Source: CBDBND01 sp965262665
GTDB taxonomy: Bacteria > Pseudomonadota > Alphaproteobacteria > Rhodospirillales > Rhodospirillaceae
Direction of reading: 5' to 3'
Assembly: GCA_965262665.1 (NCBI GenBank)
Contig: CBDHFR010000004.1
Span: 3,534,001 to 3,598,000 of the forward strand
Length of the DNA: 64,000 bases
Position numbers and translations under genes: made by a program. The notes below the pieces were generated by a model, which did not search any database, was not told where the DNA came from, and saw nothing but the letters and a program-made list of their open reading frames with translations. Position 1 is the stretch's first letter, and the number at the start of each line of letters is the position of its first letter. Shown here one piece after another: positions 54,257 to 62,702 of this stretch.

Positions 54257-54478
54257 CTAGAGTTCGGCAGAAATACTTTTTACCAGTTTCAATTTGGTAT
54301 GGTCGTATTCTTGCTTAAAGGACAGATAGCTTGTGTTGTTATAGATCGACGCCAAATCACTGCCGCCAACATTGGCTCGTTTAATGAAGGTCCAATAGTC
54401 TTCTAGCTTGCGGTACGACTTCAAATATTTGGTATAAAGGTTAGTTAATCGGATCTTTCCTTCGCTAGCATTGATCAT
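54257..54478 (-). CDS. Small hypothetical protein coupled to the glycosyltransferase
   Basis: 73 residues (RLTNLYTKYLKSYRKLEDYW, TFIKRANVGGSDLASIYNNT), Tyr/Lys-rich, not recognised. Its ATG overlaps the TGA of the glycosyltransferase gene (ATGA, 54,475-54,478), so they form one unit. May be a phage accessory protein or a separated C-terminal domain. Confidence 0.5.
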   Translation of the reverse strand: MINASEGKIRLTNLYTKYLKSYRKLEDYWTFIKRANVGGSDLASIYNNTSYLSFKQEYDHTKLKLVKSISAEL

Positions 54479-55521
54479 GCGAGCACACAGTACCTCGGAA
54501 CGGCATCGTTACGTTTCGTCAACTGCTTTAGTACTTTCGCTTGGTCATGGTTCGATTTGTAAAGCTCTTTTAAAGACGCAGCGGCAGTCTTTTTCGTCGC
54601 GTAACAGGCTAACCCTTTAAACGCTTTGGTCCATCTGTATTCTTCCAGCAGCAGAGTTGGACAAGCATGTAGCGTCTCGAAGGCGCTAAGACCAAAACTT
54701 TCTAGCATCGAAGGATGAAACGCGACCTTCGCCGACTTTATGAAGTCCACCTTCTGTTTGCCGATTATTCCTACTTTGATTTCGTATTTTTTGATGCCGT
54801 ATTCTTTCAGAGCCCTTTCCCATTTGCCATGCGCGTCCTTTCCGCCGGTTAATATCTTGGCCGGCAATCCTGCTTTCGCGACAACGCGCAAGAACAGTTC
54901 CGGGTTCTTTCGTTTCTCAAAACGTCCAGTAAACAGAACGCCGCTTTTCTTGCCTTTGCTCAGCTTCAACAATGCTTGTTCAGGCACTGGCATGGGCAAG
55001 AACAATGCTCGGTCAATCAAAGTGGTGTTAAATTCTGACTGGGTTCCAATACTTAAATCGGGCCAGCCACACATGGCTTTAACTTGGTGGGTGTAAGCTT
55101 TAGAGAAGGTGCTGCTATTACCAAATAAGACTTCTATGTGGGTATAAAATATGACTGCAACGTGCTGGGCCAAGCTAAGTGAGTATGCAGCTACGGCACT
55201 TTCTGGATTATTGCAGACAATCATATCGTAGAAGCACGTTCGGTACGCTCCCAACAGACCGTCTCGGAAGTTTGCTATTTGCTCTGCGTTCAATCCCTCG
55301 CCATATCGAAACGCTTCTCTATGTTTGGCGTAACTGTATCCGACATGCGTGACTATTCTGCCCTTAACAAAGCTATTGTCACTTGGTTTACCGTCAGTAA
55401 TGTAATCTACAATCCAACCCTGTCATACTGCCATTTCGCCAAAGCCCTTGGCAAACTGTCCGATACCACCATGAACGATGAAATGCTGCTTTGAGATTAG
55501 GAACGCGATACGTTTTTTCAT
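54475..55521 (-). pseudogene. GT-B glycosyltransferase (phage-like) with in-frame TGA
   Basis: From ATG 55,521: KKRIAFLISKQHFIVHGGIG, QFAKGFGEMAV, then TGA at 55,423-55,425, after which the same frame continues QGWIVDYITDGKPSDNS ... GVLFTGRFEKRKNPELFLRV, GIIGKQKVDFIKSAKVAFHP, SMLESFGLSAFETLHACPTL (the GT4-like Glu motif), ending at 54,475. A 272-residue product could restart inside (54,475-55,293) but would lack the N-terminal domain. The layout resembles T4 alpha-glucosyltransferase, which glucosylates hydroxymethyl-cytosine; that link is inference. Confidence 0.7.
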
Positions 55522-55540
55522 TCAAACAAACAATCTGCTA

Positions 55541-55612
55541 TGACCCCCAACGATCACCCAAAGTGATCTAGAGGCGACGTTTGCATTTTGCGCATTTGCG
55601 GGCGTTGATCAA
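55541..55612 (+). repeat. Left terminal inverted repeat of a 4.8-kb element
   Basis: TGACCCCCAACGATCACCCA ... TTTGCATTTTGCGCATTTGC. It matches the reverse complement of 60,301-60,372 over about 72 bases with around nine differences. The outer ends are TGAC...GTCA. Confidence 0.8.
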
Positions 55613-56371
55613 CCAGGTGGTTTGCAAAGCGGTCAAGGAATTCAAGCGCATCATCCTGATTGGATTAAGACGCTGCGACATTGGCAGCGGGTGTGCGATC
55701 AGTTCATAGCGTCTAACGATTCCTCCGCGCCCAGATGAGCTTTAGAGGGACAAGCAGAAGATGCTCAAAACCGTGCTCTCAGCGCTGGCTCTGGAAATCA
55801 CGCTACTGCGTAAGCGTTAAAATCAGGAAGGGCTGTACTGGGGCATCTCTGGCGCTTTGCCAAATGCTTCAATACTCATCCGCCCGCATCACCGTCAGAA
55901 TCAATATCATCCGAGAACGCCGTCTACTTTTTTGTCATTTTACCGATGAAAAGCGGCTTATCAGATTTTGGCAGGTATACCCAAACGGCGACTAAAGCTT
56001 TTTAGTCGAAAACCGCAAAATTTATCCTTTATAAACAAACACTTGCCGGAGCTAAATCCGCAAAACCCTAAAATGTGTGCTCTGACCTTATCTGCCCCAT
56101 TTTTGGCATGGCTGATACGACGAAGGAAAAACCGGACAACCGCCATCTTGGCAATTTGCCCGATGGCATCCGGTTAACAATCCGAGTCCCATAAACACGA
56201 CGTGTTTGGTTGGCGCAGCACTTCAAATCGATCCCAAGATGCGTCGTAATTTTCTGCATCTTGAGCAAATTGAATTTTGATTTTCTGACAACGGATTAAA
56301 TACAATATGAATTGTTAAAGCCGAATGGTTCGGCACCAGCAACGAAGTGAGGTCATATAGCAGAAGAACAA
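55613..56371. other. Non-coding left part of the inverted-repeat element
   Basis: About 760 bases with no convincing frame. 55,985-56,025 holds one copy of the hairpin repeat (GACTAAAGCTTTTTAGTC followed by AACCGCAAAATTTAT). A relic of an unidentified IS or gene may be present at 55,640-55,860. Confidence 0.45.
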
Positions 56372-56824
56372 ATGGAACCGACCATCCCCAACATAAGAAA
56401 GGAGCTCGTCGATTTCCTATCTAATTCGGAAACCACTCATCTTGTGACCTTTGCGTTTAATAACGATGCTGGCGAAATGAATGCCAGAGACAGGCTAAAG
56501 GAATGGCTGAAGAGAGTAGATAGCTTTGCTTTGGGAACCAGGTATTGGAAGAAGGGAGATAAGCGCATTTTCTTTATCGCCATACCCGAAAGCATGGGCA
56601 TCAACACCCATTACCACGCTTTCGTGAAATGGCCTGAAAGTTATCAAGAGACAGAGGAAATAATCGAATTCGCGCAAGAACTTTGGCGCGGTAAATTGGT
56701 GAAAAGCGGCAACCTCGACGTCAGAGCGCTAAGTGATAAGAGAGGCGCCGCTAAATATATTACGAAGCAGTTGAGACAGTCAGTTGGCAGCTGGCTAGTT
56801 TCAACTGAATTTCATGCGGGGTGA
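56372..56824 (+). CDS. HUH-motif protein (rolling-circle Rep/relaxase-like)
   Basis: 150 residues, intact. The order is that of small HUH endonucleases: TTHLVTFAFNN (motif I-like), MGINTHYHAFVKWPESYQ with H-Y-H (metal site), and RGAAKYITKQLRQ with YxxK (candidate nucleophile Tyr). I do not recognise a named family. It lies within the inverted-repeat-bounded segment, so it may be its replication or transposition protein. Wrong if the HYH is coincidental; a structure or profile search would decide. Confidence 0.55.
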   Translation: MEPTIPNIRKELVDFLSNSETTHLVTFAFNNDAGEMNARDRLKEWLKRVDSFALGTRYWKKGDKRIFFIAIPESMGINTHYHAFVKWPESYQETEEIIEFAQELWRGKLVKSGNLDVRALSDKRGAAKYITKQLRQSVGSWLVSTEFHAG

Positions 56825-57075
56825 AGATTAGGCAGTCAGAAGACGCCCGATCAAGCTACCAGCAGTAGACAATCTAAGCAGATATGGTGACCTCATAATA
56901 GAGGTGTAATGGTTTCCTATAGAGTGATTCTAAAGTATGCCAAGACGGCCACTAAAACTTTTAAGTCGTAAAACCGTAAAATTTATATGTTGGAACCTTC
57001 CCTTGTTGTAGCCAAATCAGAAACATACCAAATGGAAACATCTGCTCCTTACCTCCAACAACCTGAAACGGAATA
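56825..57075. repeat. Spacer with hairpin repeat copy
   Basis: 56,944-56,987 repeats the 55,985 unit: ACGGCCACTAAAACTTTTAA then GTCGTAAAACCGTAAAATTT. No gene seen. Confidence 0.5.
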
Positions 57076-57405
57076 TTGCCAAGTCGCAAAACTGCCTTGC
57101 AAATATTGAAAGTTCTGCCTTATGGGCCATCTAAAGACAATCTACATCCATTCCAAACTAGGTCATACAAATCGATATTGAAGTGGTTTGCTCAAAGAGG
57201 TGAGGAAATCCGTTTTCATCAAAGAACAACAGTCCTTTGGTTAATCATGATGAACGATAAACGAACAGAACACGAAACATTGCGCTGGGTAGAAGAACGG
57301 AAACGTCCCGGCAACTGGCTAGACATTTCCAAAGCCGAGGAAATACCTACTGGTATAAAAGGGTGGCCTAAAGCGGTTCCAAAACCGACTTTACGCCAGA
57401 AATAA
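57076..57405 (+). CDS. Hypothetical protein, start uncertain
   Basis: Up to 109 residues from a TTG (57,076); no good ribosome site. SYKSILKWFAQRGEEIRFHQ, RTEHETLRWVEERKRPGNWL. Basic, Trp-rich, not recognised. May be a truncated piece, since the next gene lacks its start and overlaps its 3' end in another frame. Confidence 0.35.
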   Translation: MPSRKTALQILKVLPYGPSKDNLHPFQTRSYKSILKWFAQRGEEIRFHQRTTVLWLIMMNDKRTEHETLRWVEERKRPGNWLDISKAEEIPTGIKGWPKAVPKPTLRQK

Positions 57406-57972
57406 AACGTCGCTTATCTAACAAAACTATCGATGATAAATTCTTTCTCACCGCCGCCCAATGGATTCAGCAAAACAAAGGCAAAAAGTTTGTCCGCCTG
57501 AACGCGGAAGTTCGTGGAAGTTTACTTGTTCGGGCTATTAGGGCGACGCAAAACGGCGAGCCTACATTCATCCCTGATCCGAATATAGTGCGCTTTCATC
57601 TGGAAGAGGATGAACTTGATGCCGCACATTTTACACAGCACTGGACCGGCAAGGGATGGGTTTTTGATTTTGACTTTAGCTGCGGTCGTGGAAAGGCATC
57701 TAGTATGCTCCACTCCGCGATACAGTTCTTGGATACAGCGAGATATTCGGCGGAACAAGGTTACGCGTCAGTAAGCACCGATAATTTTTTTAGTGCTTGC
57801 GAACTTGTAGCCAAAGCACATCTCATTTTTCTTAATCACGAATTAGCAACAAAAGCCAAATCCCACGGATCAATAAAAAGTGAAATCAACAAATGGCGTC
57901 AACATGGCAACGCCAGTGGAGAATTTGTACGGTTGTTTAATCGAATGTCAGACGCCCGGTCACCGGCCAGAA
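57379..57972 (+). pseudogene. HEPN-like domain protein, truncated at both ends
   Basis: An open frame without an initiation codon: TDFTPEIKRRLSNKTIDDKF, LTAAQWIQQNKGKKFVRLNA, FTQHWTGKGWVFDFDFSCGR, then FSACELVAKAHLIFLNHELA, TKAKSHGSIKSEINKWRQHG and FVRLFNRMSDARSPARM, where family-like sequence stops. The last part has the HEPN look (helical, KSHG, R-rich end). Its C-terminus is replaced by a primase fragment. HEPN proteins are often RNases or toxins, but no RxxxxH is evident. Confidence 0.5.
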
Positions 57973-58267
57973 TGGCGTCCTCATCGTTGCGAAAGCCGCC
58001 TTCTCCATTGCTTGCCGATCAAGTTTGATCCCGATGCAAAATGTCCGGTTTACGACCAGGCACTACTAGAGATCTTTGGGGAGGCCCATAACCCTGAAGA
58101 CATGGTCCGGCATTTGCATGAGTTTGCCGGTTACGCTATCCAGCCACTCAGGGACATACCTTCCTATTGGGTGCTAATTGGGCATGGCAATAATGATAAA
58201 TCGAAGCTCTTGGCTACCCAAAGCATGCCGGTCTACGCCATGCACCCTGACGGAAAACATGCATTTT
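57973..58267 (+). pseudogene. Phage/plasmid primase (D5/P4 type) fragment
   Basis: CLPIKFDPDAKCPVYDQALL, EIFGEAHNPEDMVRHLHEFA, GYAIQPLRDIPSYWVLIGHG then NNDKSKLLATQ: the segment just before and through Walker A of D5-type primase-helicases. The Walker A has NNDKS where relatives have N/GxGKS, so it is degenerate. It is truncated right after. A leftover of a replication gene. Confidence 0.7.
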
Positions 58268-58441
58268 GAAATAAGTTGGATCGGTTTCAGATAACCCCCC
58301 ACCTTCAGAGAACGACAGGCCCGTATTGTCAATCGATTGGCACCAACTTCACCTGACAGAGGTCACCGGAAAACGGCCAACTATAAAGGTCACCTCTGAA
58401 CCACCACAGATTATCAACCCCATAGATTCTCATTATGGTGA

Positions 58442-59245
58442 ATGAAGGACGAACGGGGAGCAGGTCGCAATCTATCTTATTTCGACGGACAATATCGGGT
58501 AATCCACGTGGAATATAATCGGAAGTTAACTGGAATGCCCATAGAATCTCTATTTCTTGAAGAGGAAATAACAGATCGGCTACAGCAGAACGGTTACGTT
58601 CTAATTCCGGGATGGCGACGGGAAGAAACAACGATTGATCTGGCGCACTCCATCGGTGTTGTAGTGGATATGCAGGCATTACTGCCGAAGTCAAATATTC
58701 CTACCGTTCAAATATTGGAGCCCCGACCACAGACCGAATCTCCGAAAAACCGTTATAGTGGAGTGTTTGGTCTTAACGATTTCCCCCTTCACAGTGATCT
58801 CGCACACTGGAAACGCCCGCCACGCTATTTTCTACTGCGGTGCCAGAAAGGTTCTCAAGCAGTAGCCACAAAAATATTGTCTGCTTCTACACTTTCGTCT
58901 GCCGTGGACCGCCCAACGCTGAAACGAGCCCTTGTGCGTCCGAGAAGCGTTGGCTCCAAGGCTCACTTATGTTTACTTCCTCTTGTGTTTGGCGGTGGTC
59001 CAACTAACATCCGCGGGTTTAGATGGGATTCTATATTCTTGGTTCCGATGAACTCAGCCGCGAACCGTTTAACGGAATTCATGCATACTCAGGCCTGGGA
59101 CCTATCGAAGTCGTTGAACTTGGTCGAACGTGGCGACACCCTCATTATAGATAACTGGCGGGTTTTACATGGCCGTAGCAAGATTTTGTCGGCGGATATC
59201 GATAGACGATTAGAACGAGTTTATCTTTGGGAGATTTACAAATGA
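58442..59245 (+). CDS. TauD/TfdA-like Fe(II)/2-oxoglutarate dioxygenase
   Basis: Up to 267 residues. ATG 58,442 lies inside a 27-base repeat also found at 50,771, so the ATG at 58,535 (MPIESLFLEEEITDRLQQNG) may be the true start. Iron ligands: HxD in DFPLHSDLAHWKRPPRYF, distal His in NWRVLHGRSKI, and the 2OG Arg in RRLERVYLWEIY. VERGDTLIIDNWRVLHGRS is typical of TauD/TfdA and gamma-butyrobetaine-like enzymes. Coupled by ATGA to the zinc-ribbon protein. Substrate unknown. Confidence 0.75.
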   Translation: MKDERGAGRNLSYFDGQYRVIHVEYNRKLTGMPIESLFLEEEITDRLQQNGYVLIPGWRREETTIDLAHSIGVVVDMQALLPKSNIPTVQILEPRPQTESPKNRYSGVFGLNDFPLHSDLAHWKRPPRYFLLRCQKGSQAVATKILSASTLSSAVDRPTLKRALVRPRSVGSKAHLCLLPLVFGGGPTNIRGFRWDSIFLVPMNSAANRLTEFMHTQAWDLSKSLNLVERGDTLIIDNWRVLHGRSKILSADIDRRLERVYLWEIYK

Positions 59246-60198
59246 ATTCTTCGGTAGATTCACACCCGTGGTCCGAAGAATCCCTTTTCTGTAAAGCACA
59301 GCTTTATGTCGAGCGGATGGAAGCACATACGGCTGACGAAGCTCAGTTTGGATTTTGGTCTGCATTAGCCTTGGAACTGCTTGCAAGGGCCACCCTTGCC
59401 CACATCTCTCCGGTTCTATTGGCAGGCGACCGCGATTGGCGCAATTTACCTTACGCACTTGGTATTGATGTGACATCCACAAAATTTGTTCCCAGGTCAT
59501 TACAAGCAAAGGATGTTCTGCTTCGTTTGCAGGAGTTAGTGCCGGGTTTTGACCAGGAAAATTATGGTTTTTGTAGGCACCACATGGAAAGAAGAAACTC
59601 GGAACTTCATTCTGGTGAGTTAGCCTTTGAAAGTCTGGGAACTTCTGACTGGTTACCCAGGTTCTATTTAGCGTGCAACGTTCTTCTACAATCTATGAAC
59701 AAAGAACTTGAAGATCTTATTTCAGATCACAAAGAGGCACAGGAGTTGATCACGGCATTCAAAGATGATGCCGCAGCATCCGTAAAGGGAGATATCATAG
59801 CCCATAACAAGGTCTGGAATAACAAAAGTGATAGTGAACAAGAAGCCACAACGAAACAAGCGGCAACCTGGGCGACACGCCAAGAAGGTCACCGAGTAGA
59901 ATGCCCAGCTTGTAAATCACAATCACTTCTACTAGGCGCTCCGAGTGGGCCCGTTACGACCAAGGTGGATGGTGATGAGGTGGTGCAGCGACAAACAATG
60001 TTACCTTCTTCATTTGAGTGCATAGCATGCGGCTTGCGCATTTTTGGTCTTTCGAAACTTACGGCTGCTGGACTAGGTAATGCCTTCAGTGCAACTTTTT
60101 CCTACCCTGCTGCGGAGTATTTCGAACTATATACGGAAGAAGATTTAGAGGCGGCCCGTCAGGAAACTCCATATTATCAGGATAACTTTAACGAATAA
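59242..60198 (+). CDS. Hypothetical protein with C-terminal zinc ribbon
   Basis: 318 residues from ATG 59,242, which overlaps the dioxygenase stop; an upstream TTG at 59,227 is less likely. Residues ~1-160 are helical and could be HEPN-like (FGFWSALALELLARATLAHI, HHMERRNSELHSGELAFESL). A charged linker follows, then a zinc ribbon of two CxxC pairs (VECPACKSQSLL, FECIACGLRIFG). Not recognised. Strict coupling to a 2OG oxygenase suggests a shared function. Confidence 0.65.
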   Translation: MNSSVDSHPWSEESLFCKAQLYVERMEAHTADEAQFGFWSALALELLARATLAHISPVLLAGDRDWRNLPYALGIDVTSTKFVPRSLQAKDVLLRLQELVPGFDQENYGFCRHHMERRNSELHSGELAFESLGTSDWLPRFYLACNVLLQSMNKELEDLISDHKEAQELITAFKDDAAASVKGDIIAHNKVWNNKSDSEQEATTKQAATWATRQEGHRVECPACKSQSLLLGAPSGPVTTKVDGDEVVQRQTMLPSSFECIACGLRIFGLSKLTAAGLGNAFSATFSYPAAEYFELYTEEDLEAARQETPYYQDNFNE

Positions 60199-60300
60199 TA
60201 ATTTTGTGAAGGTGCCTCACACCCACTGCCTACGCCGCGACGTTGCAATCCAAACGAGATGACGCACTTAAATATCTTGACGGCTCCGCAAATCACCCAG

Positions 60301-60372
60301 TTGAACAACCCGCGCAAATGCGCAAAATGCAACCGGCGGCTCTAGATCACTTTGGATGATCGTTGGGGGTCA
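60301..60372 (-). repeat. Right terminal inverted repeat of the 4.8-kb element
   Basis: Reverse complement begins TGACCCCCAACGATCATCCA and matches 55,541-55,612. Its outer TGA now supplies the stop codon of the interrupted PIN gene. Confidence 0.8.
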
Positions 60373-60597
60373 CAGCAAAGTCGATATCAGTTTTCTCAGC
60401 TGCCTATTGGACTTAGAGTAACTTACGGTTTCCTTGGAAACGTTTCTCTGGAAGCGATTTAATAGTTCGTCAATAACCACTTCAGGAATTATGACACGGT
60501 AACCTAAAAAACGAACGGCCCTGAGGAAAACGCTAAACCTAGTCGACTTAAGATAGTTTTCATTAATTAAGATATTTGTATCGATAAAGATTACCAT
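60370..60597 (-). pseudogene. PIN-domain protein, truncated by the inverted-repeat element
   Basis: N-terminal 75 residues of a PIN-like nuclease: VIFIDTNILINENYL (first catalytic Asp), RVIIPEVVIDELLNRFQ (Glu/Asp). After RKLISTLL it ends at a TGA that belongs to the right terminal repeat. The C-terminal half with the remaining acidic residues is missing. Full proteins of this kind are toxin-like or DUF4935-like RNases. Confidence 0.7.
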
Positions 60598-60730
60598 TTT
60601 GCGTTTCCTCGTAACCCATCACGTCCAATATGATTCTGGGCGAAAAAGGAATTTCTTCTACTTTTTAGAACGCGAACGTCAATAAATACCCTGGCTCTTT
60701 AGTTTTTCAATCCTAAACAGTCGTAAGTCT

Positions 60731-61978
60731 CTATTTGAAATGTTTCGTTAATTCGGCAACCGGTTTTAAAATTTGATCGCCAATTAATTTTAATGAATTT
60801 TTTACCGCATGTTCATCTAGTGTAGATGCATTATCTGAGTTATGTGGGTGCCCAAAAAAATTCTGAGTAAGTTCCCTTTTTATTGTTAATTGATCTTCTT
60901 TATTTAGCGATTGAAGGTACGGATCAATCGCCGCCATTTCGAGTGCAAAACGCCTATTTTGCACTGCGACTCCTCGATGTTTAGTTGATTGCTGAGCACA
61001 ATAAGCAGCACCCCACAAAAGAATGCCAGTGACCGGAAAGGAGAAAATTAGTATTTGCCAATCAAATAAGTCTTGATTGCTAAAGAATACATAGAGAAGC
61101 CAAACTGCGGCTGAGCTAATGCTACCCATCGAAATCCGTCGCCATATATCGGCAGCTTTTCCTTCCTTATTCGCATTACTCTCGTATCCTCCAGATACGC
61201 TATCTACAGCTGATAGATGGTGTAGTTCGCGAATCGCGGATTGTTTTTCTTTTGCGTCATCAATGATGGCTTGTGTGTACGATAAAAACTTTTCTTTCTC
61301 CGCTGTCGAGAAGGAGCCCAAATCTATTACTGCTTCTTTTAGGGAGTCTCTCGTTTCACCTTCTAACTTACCCCGTAAATCACTAAATTCGTTGATCCGC
61401 TTTTCTTGCGCCTCTGAGAATTGTTTTTGCCATTCGGATAGACTAGCCCTGGTTTTACCGTCGTATTCATTAAATAGCCTATTCAGTTCTCTTAGTGCTT
61501 CACGGGAGTTGGCTGTTCTGGTCTCTAAAAAAGTGAATGAATGCATTAATTCATCCCTTTTTCTTATTAGAGAGCCACCTAATTCATCAAATTGCTCCTC
61601 TAATTTTTTGGATTCAGCACTTGAACTCACAATCGAACTAGATGTCCGGAGACCAGCTAATTGGGGCATTAATTCAGTCATCTGGTCGTTGGCTCGTTGA
61701 AGGTGAGCTAACGCTCGATTGTCTTTGAATGCTGTAAGTTCGTTTAAGATATTTGATGATATGGGTGACTCAATATTAGTTAAATCGTTGATGGAAATTA
61801 TTTCAGAGTCGATTTCCTTGATTGTATCCCTAAAGCAATCCAATACTTTCTTTAGCCGCCGCCACTCAACTATCTCATCTTCAGTCGGCTCTTTTAGTTC
61901 TACTGACAATAATCCAAGAACGTCGTCCAGGGCTTTATGAATATTGTGTTTATCGAATTCTTCTTTCCAGCGAGACAT
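60731..61978 (-). CDS. Coiled-coil protein with two transmembrane helices
   Basis: 415 residues from ATG 61,978. Residues ~1-260 are helical coiled coil (FDELGGSLIRKRDELMHSFT, EYDGKTRASLSEWQKQFSEA, DDAKEKQSAIRELHHLSAVD). Two hydrophobic helices follow at about 285-330 (SISSAAVWLLYVFF and WQILIFSFPVTGILLWGAAY), then a C-terminal soluble domain of about 90 residues. Intact, own unit, not recognised. The plan (long sensor coil, two TM, small tail) resembles membrane effectors of phage defence genes, but no catalytic motif supports this. Confidence 0.6.
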   Translation of the reverse strand: MSRWKEEFDKHNIHKALDDVLGLLSVELKEPTEDEIVEWRRLKKVLDCFRDTIKEIDSEIISINDLTNIESPISSNILNELTAFKDNRALAHLQRANDQMTELMPQLAGLRTSSSIVSSSAESKKLEEQFDELGGSLIRKRDELMHSFTFLETRTANSREALRELNRLFNEYDGKTRASLSEWQKQFSEAQEKRINEFSDLRGKLEGETRDSLKEAVIDLGSFSTAEKEKFLSYTQAIIDDAKEKQSAIRELHHLSAVDSVSGGYESNANKEGKAADIWRRISMGSISSAAVWLLYVFFSNQDLFDWQILIFSFPVTGILLWGAAYCAQQSTKHRGVAVQNRRFALEMAAIDPYLQSLNKEDQLTIKRELTQNFFGHPHNSDNASTLDEHAVKNSLKLIGDQILKPVAELTKHFK

Positions 61979-62127
61979 TTCAACTCCCAAACAAAAATAT
62001 TAAGCGTACATTTAGGTTGTGAACCGCATGAAAAATATTGATTCACGAGCACTCATATAAAATATGGATTAAGCGTAGTGATCCAATCCCTTTGCGGCAA
62101 GAATTCTACTCTTAAGAAGAAATTTTC

Positions 62128-62386
62128 TCATATGAGTTCTATCTCAATTCCACGGGACCGGCCCGGCTCCTCCTCACCACTTTCCCCAACCTTATTGGCT
62201 TCCTTCCCGATTAAAACAAAGCTGTTGGCTTTTACATGCCGACGCCATGTTTCGCCTTGGTCAGTGAAGGCAGCATTTTTAAACTTGTTCTCAGAGCTGA
62301 AGTGATACTGGCAAAGCACTTCTGCGTAGGTCTTAAGCTGGTCCGAGTGAACCGGCTCTCCCGTCACCCGGCAGAATGCGCGGGCG
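62128..62386 (-). pseudogene. C-terminal fragment of an unrecognised protein
   Basis: CRVTGEPVHSDQLKTYAEVL, CQYHFSSENKFKNAAFTDQG, ETWRRHVKANSFVLIGKEAN, ending RSRGIEIELI at 62,128. The frame is cut at about 62,386 by an IS6 fragment. The block looks conserved (YHF/SPENKF..DTG.TRRRH...IGKEAN), but I cannot name the family. Confidence 0.45.
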
Positions 62387-62702
62387 GTGATGAAGGTGAT
62401 CGGCAATGCGGCCGCCCAGACCTGCGGTCGTTGGCTGAACAACCTAGCGGAAAACTCACATCAACCTTTCCGACGACGGGAAGGGGCGATGGCGCGGTTC
62501 AGAGACATCAAGACCCTGCAGAAGTTCGCCTCCGTCCATGCCTCGATCCACACCCACTTCAACCACCAACGCCATCTCAACCGCCGCGACATTTTCAAAC
62601 AAGCCCGAGCCACCGCCTTGGCCGAATGGCGTCAACTTGCCGCCTGAGAGTCCTCTATTATGGCTTCTTCTGCACCGGGCCAGTTAGTCTGACAATGTCC
62701 TG
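62387..62702 (+). mobile_element. IS6-family 3' fragment with terminal repeat
   Basis: VIGNAAAQTCGRWLNNLAEN, SHQPFRRREGAMARFRDIKT, HFNHQRHLNRRDIFKQARAT, ALAEWRQLAA, stop 62,645-62,647, then the end AGTCTGACAATGTCC (62,688-62,702), matching the IS6 termini at 51,9 and 53,7 kb. Catalytic Glu present; 5' part missing. Confidence 0.85.
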
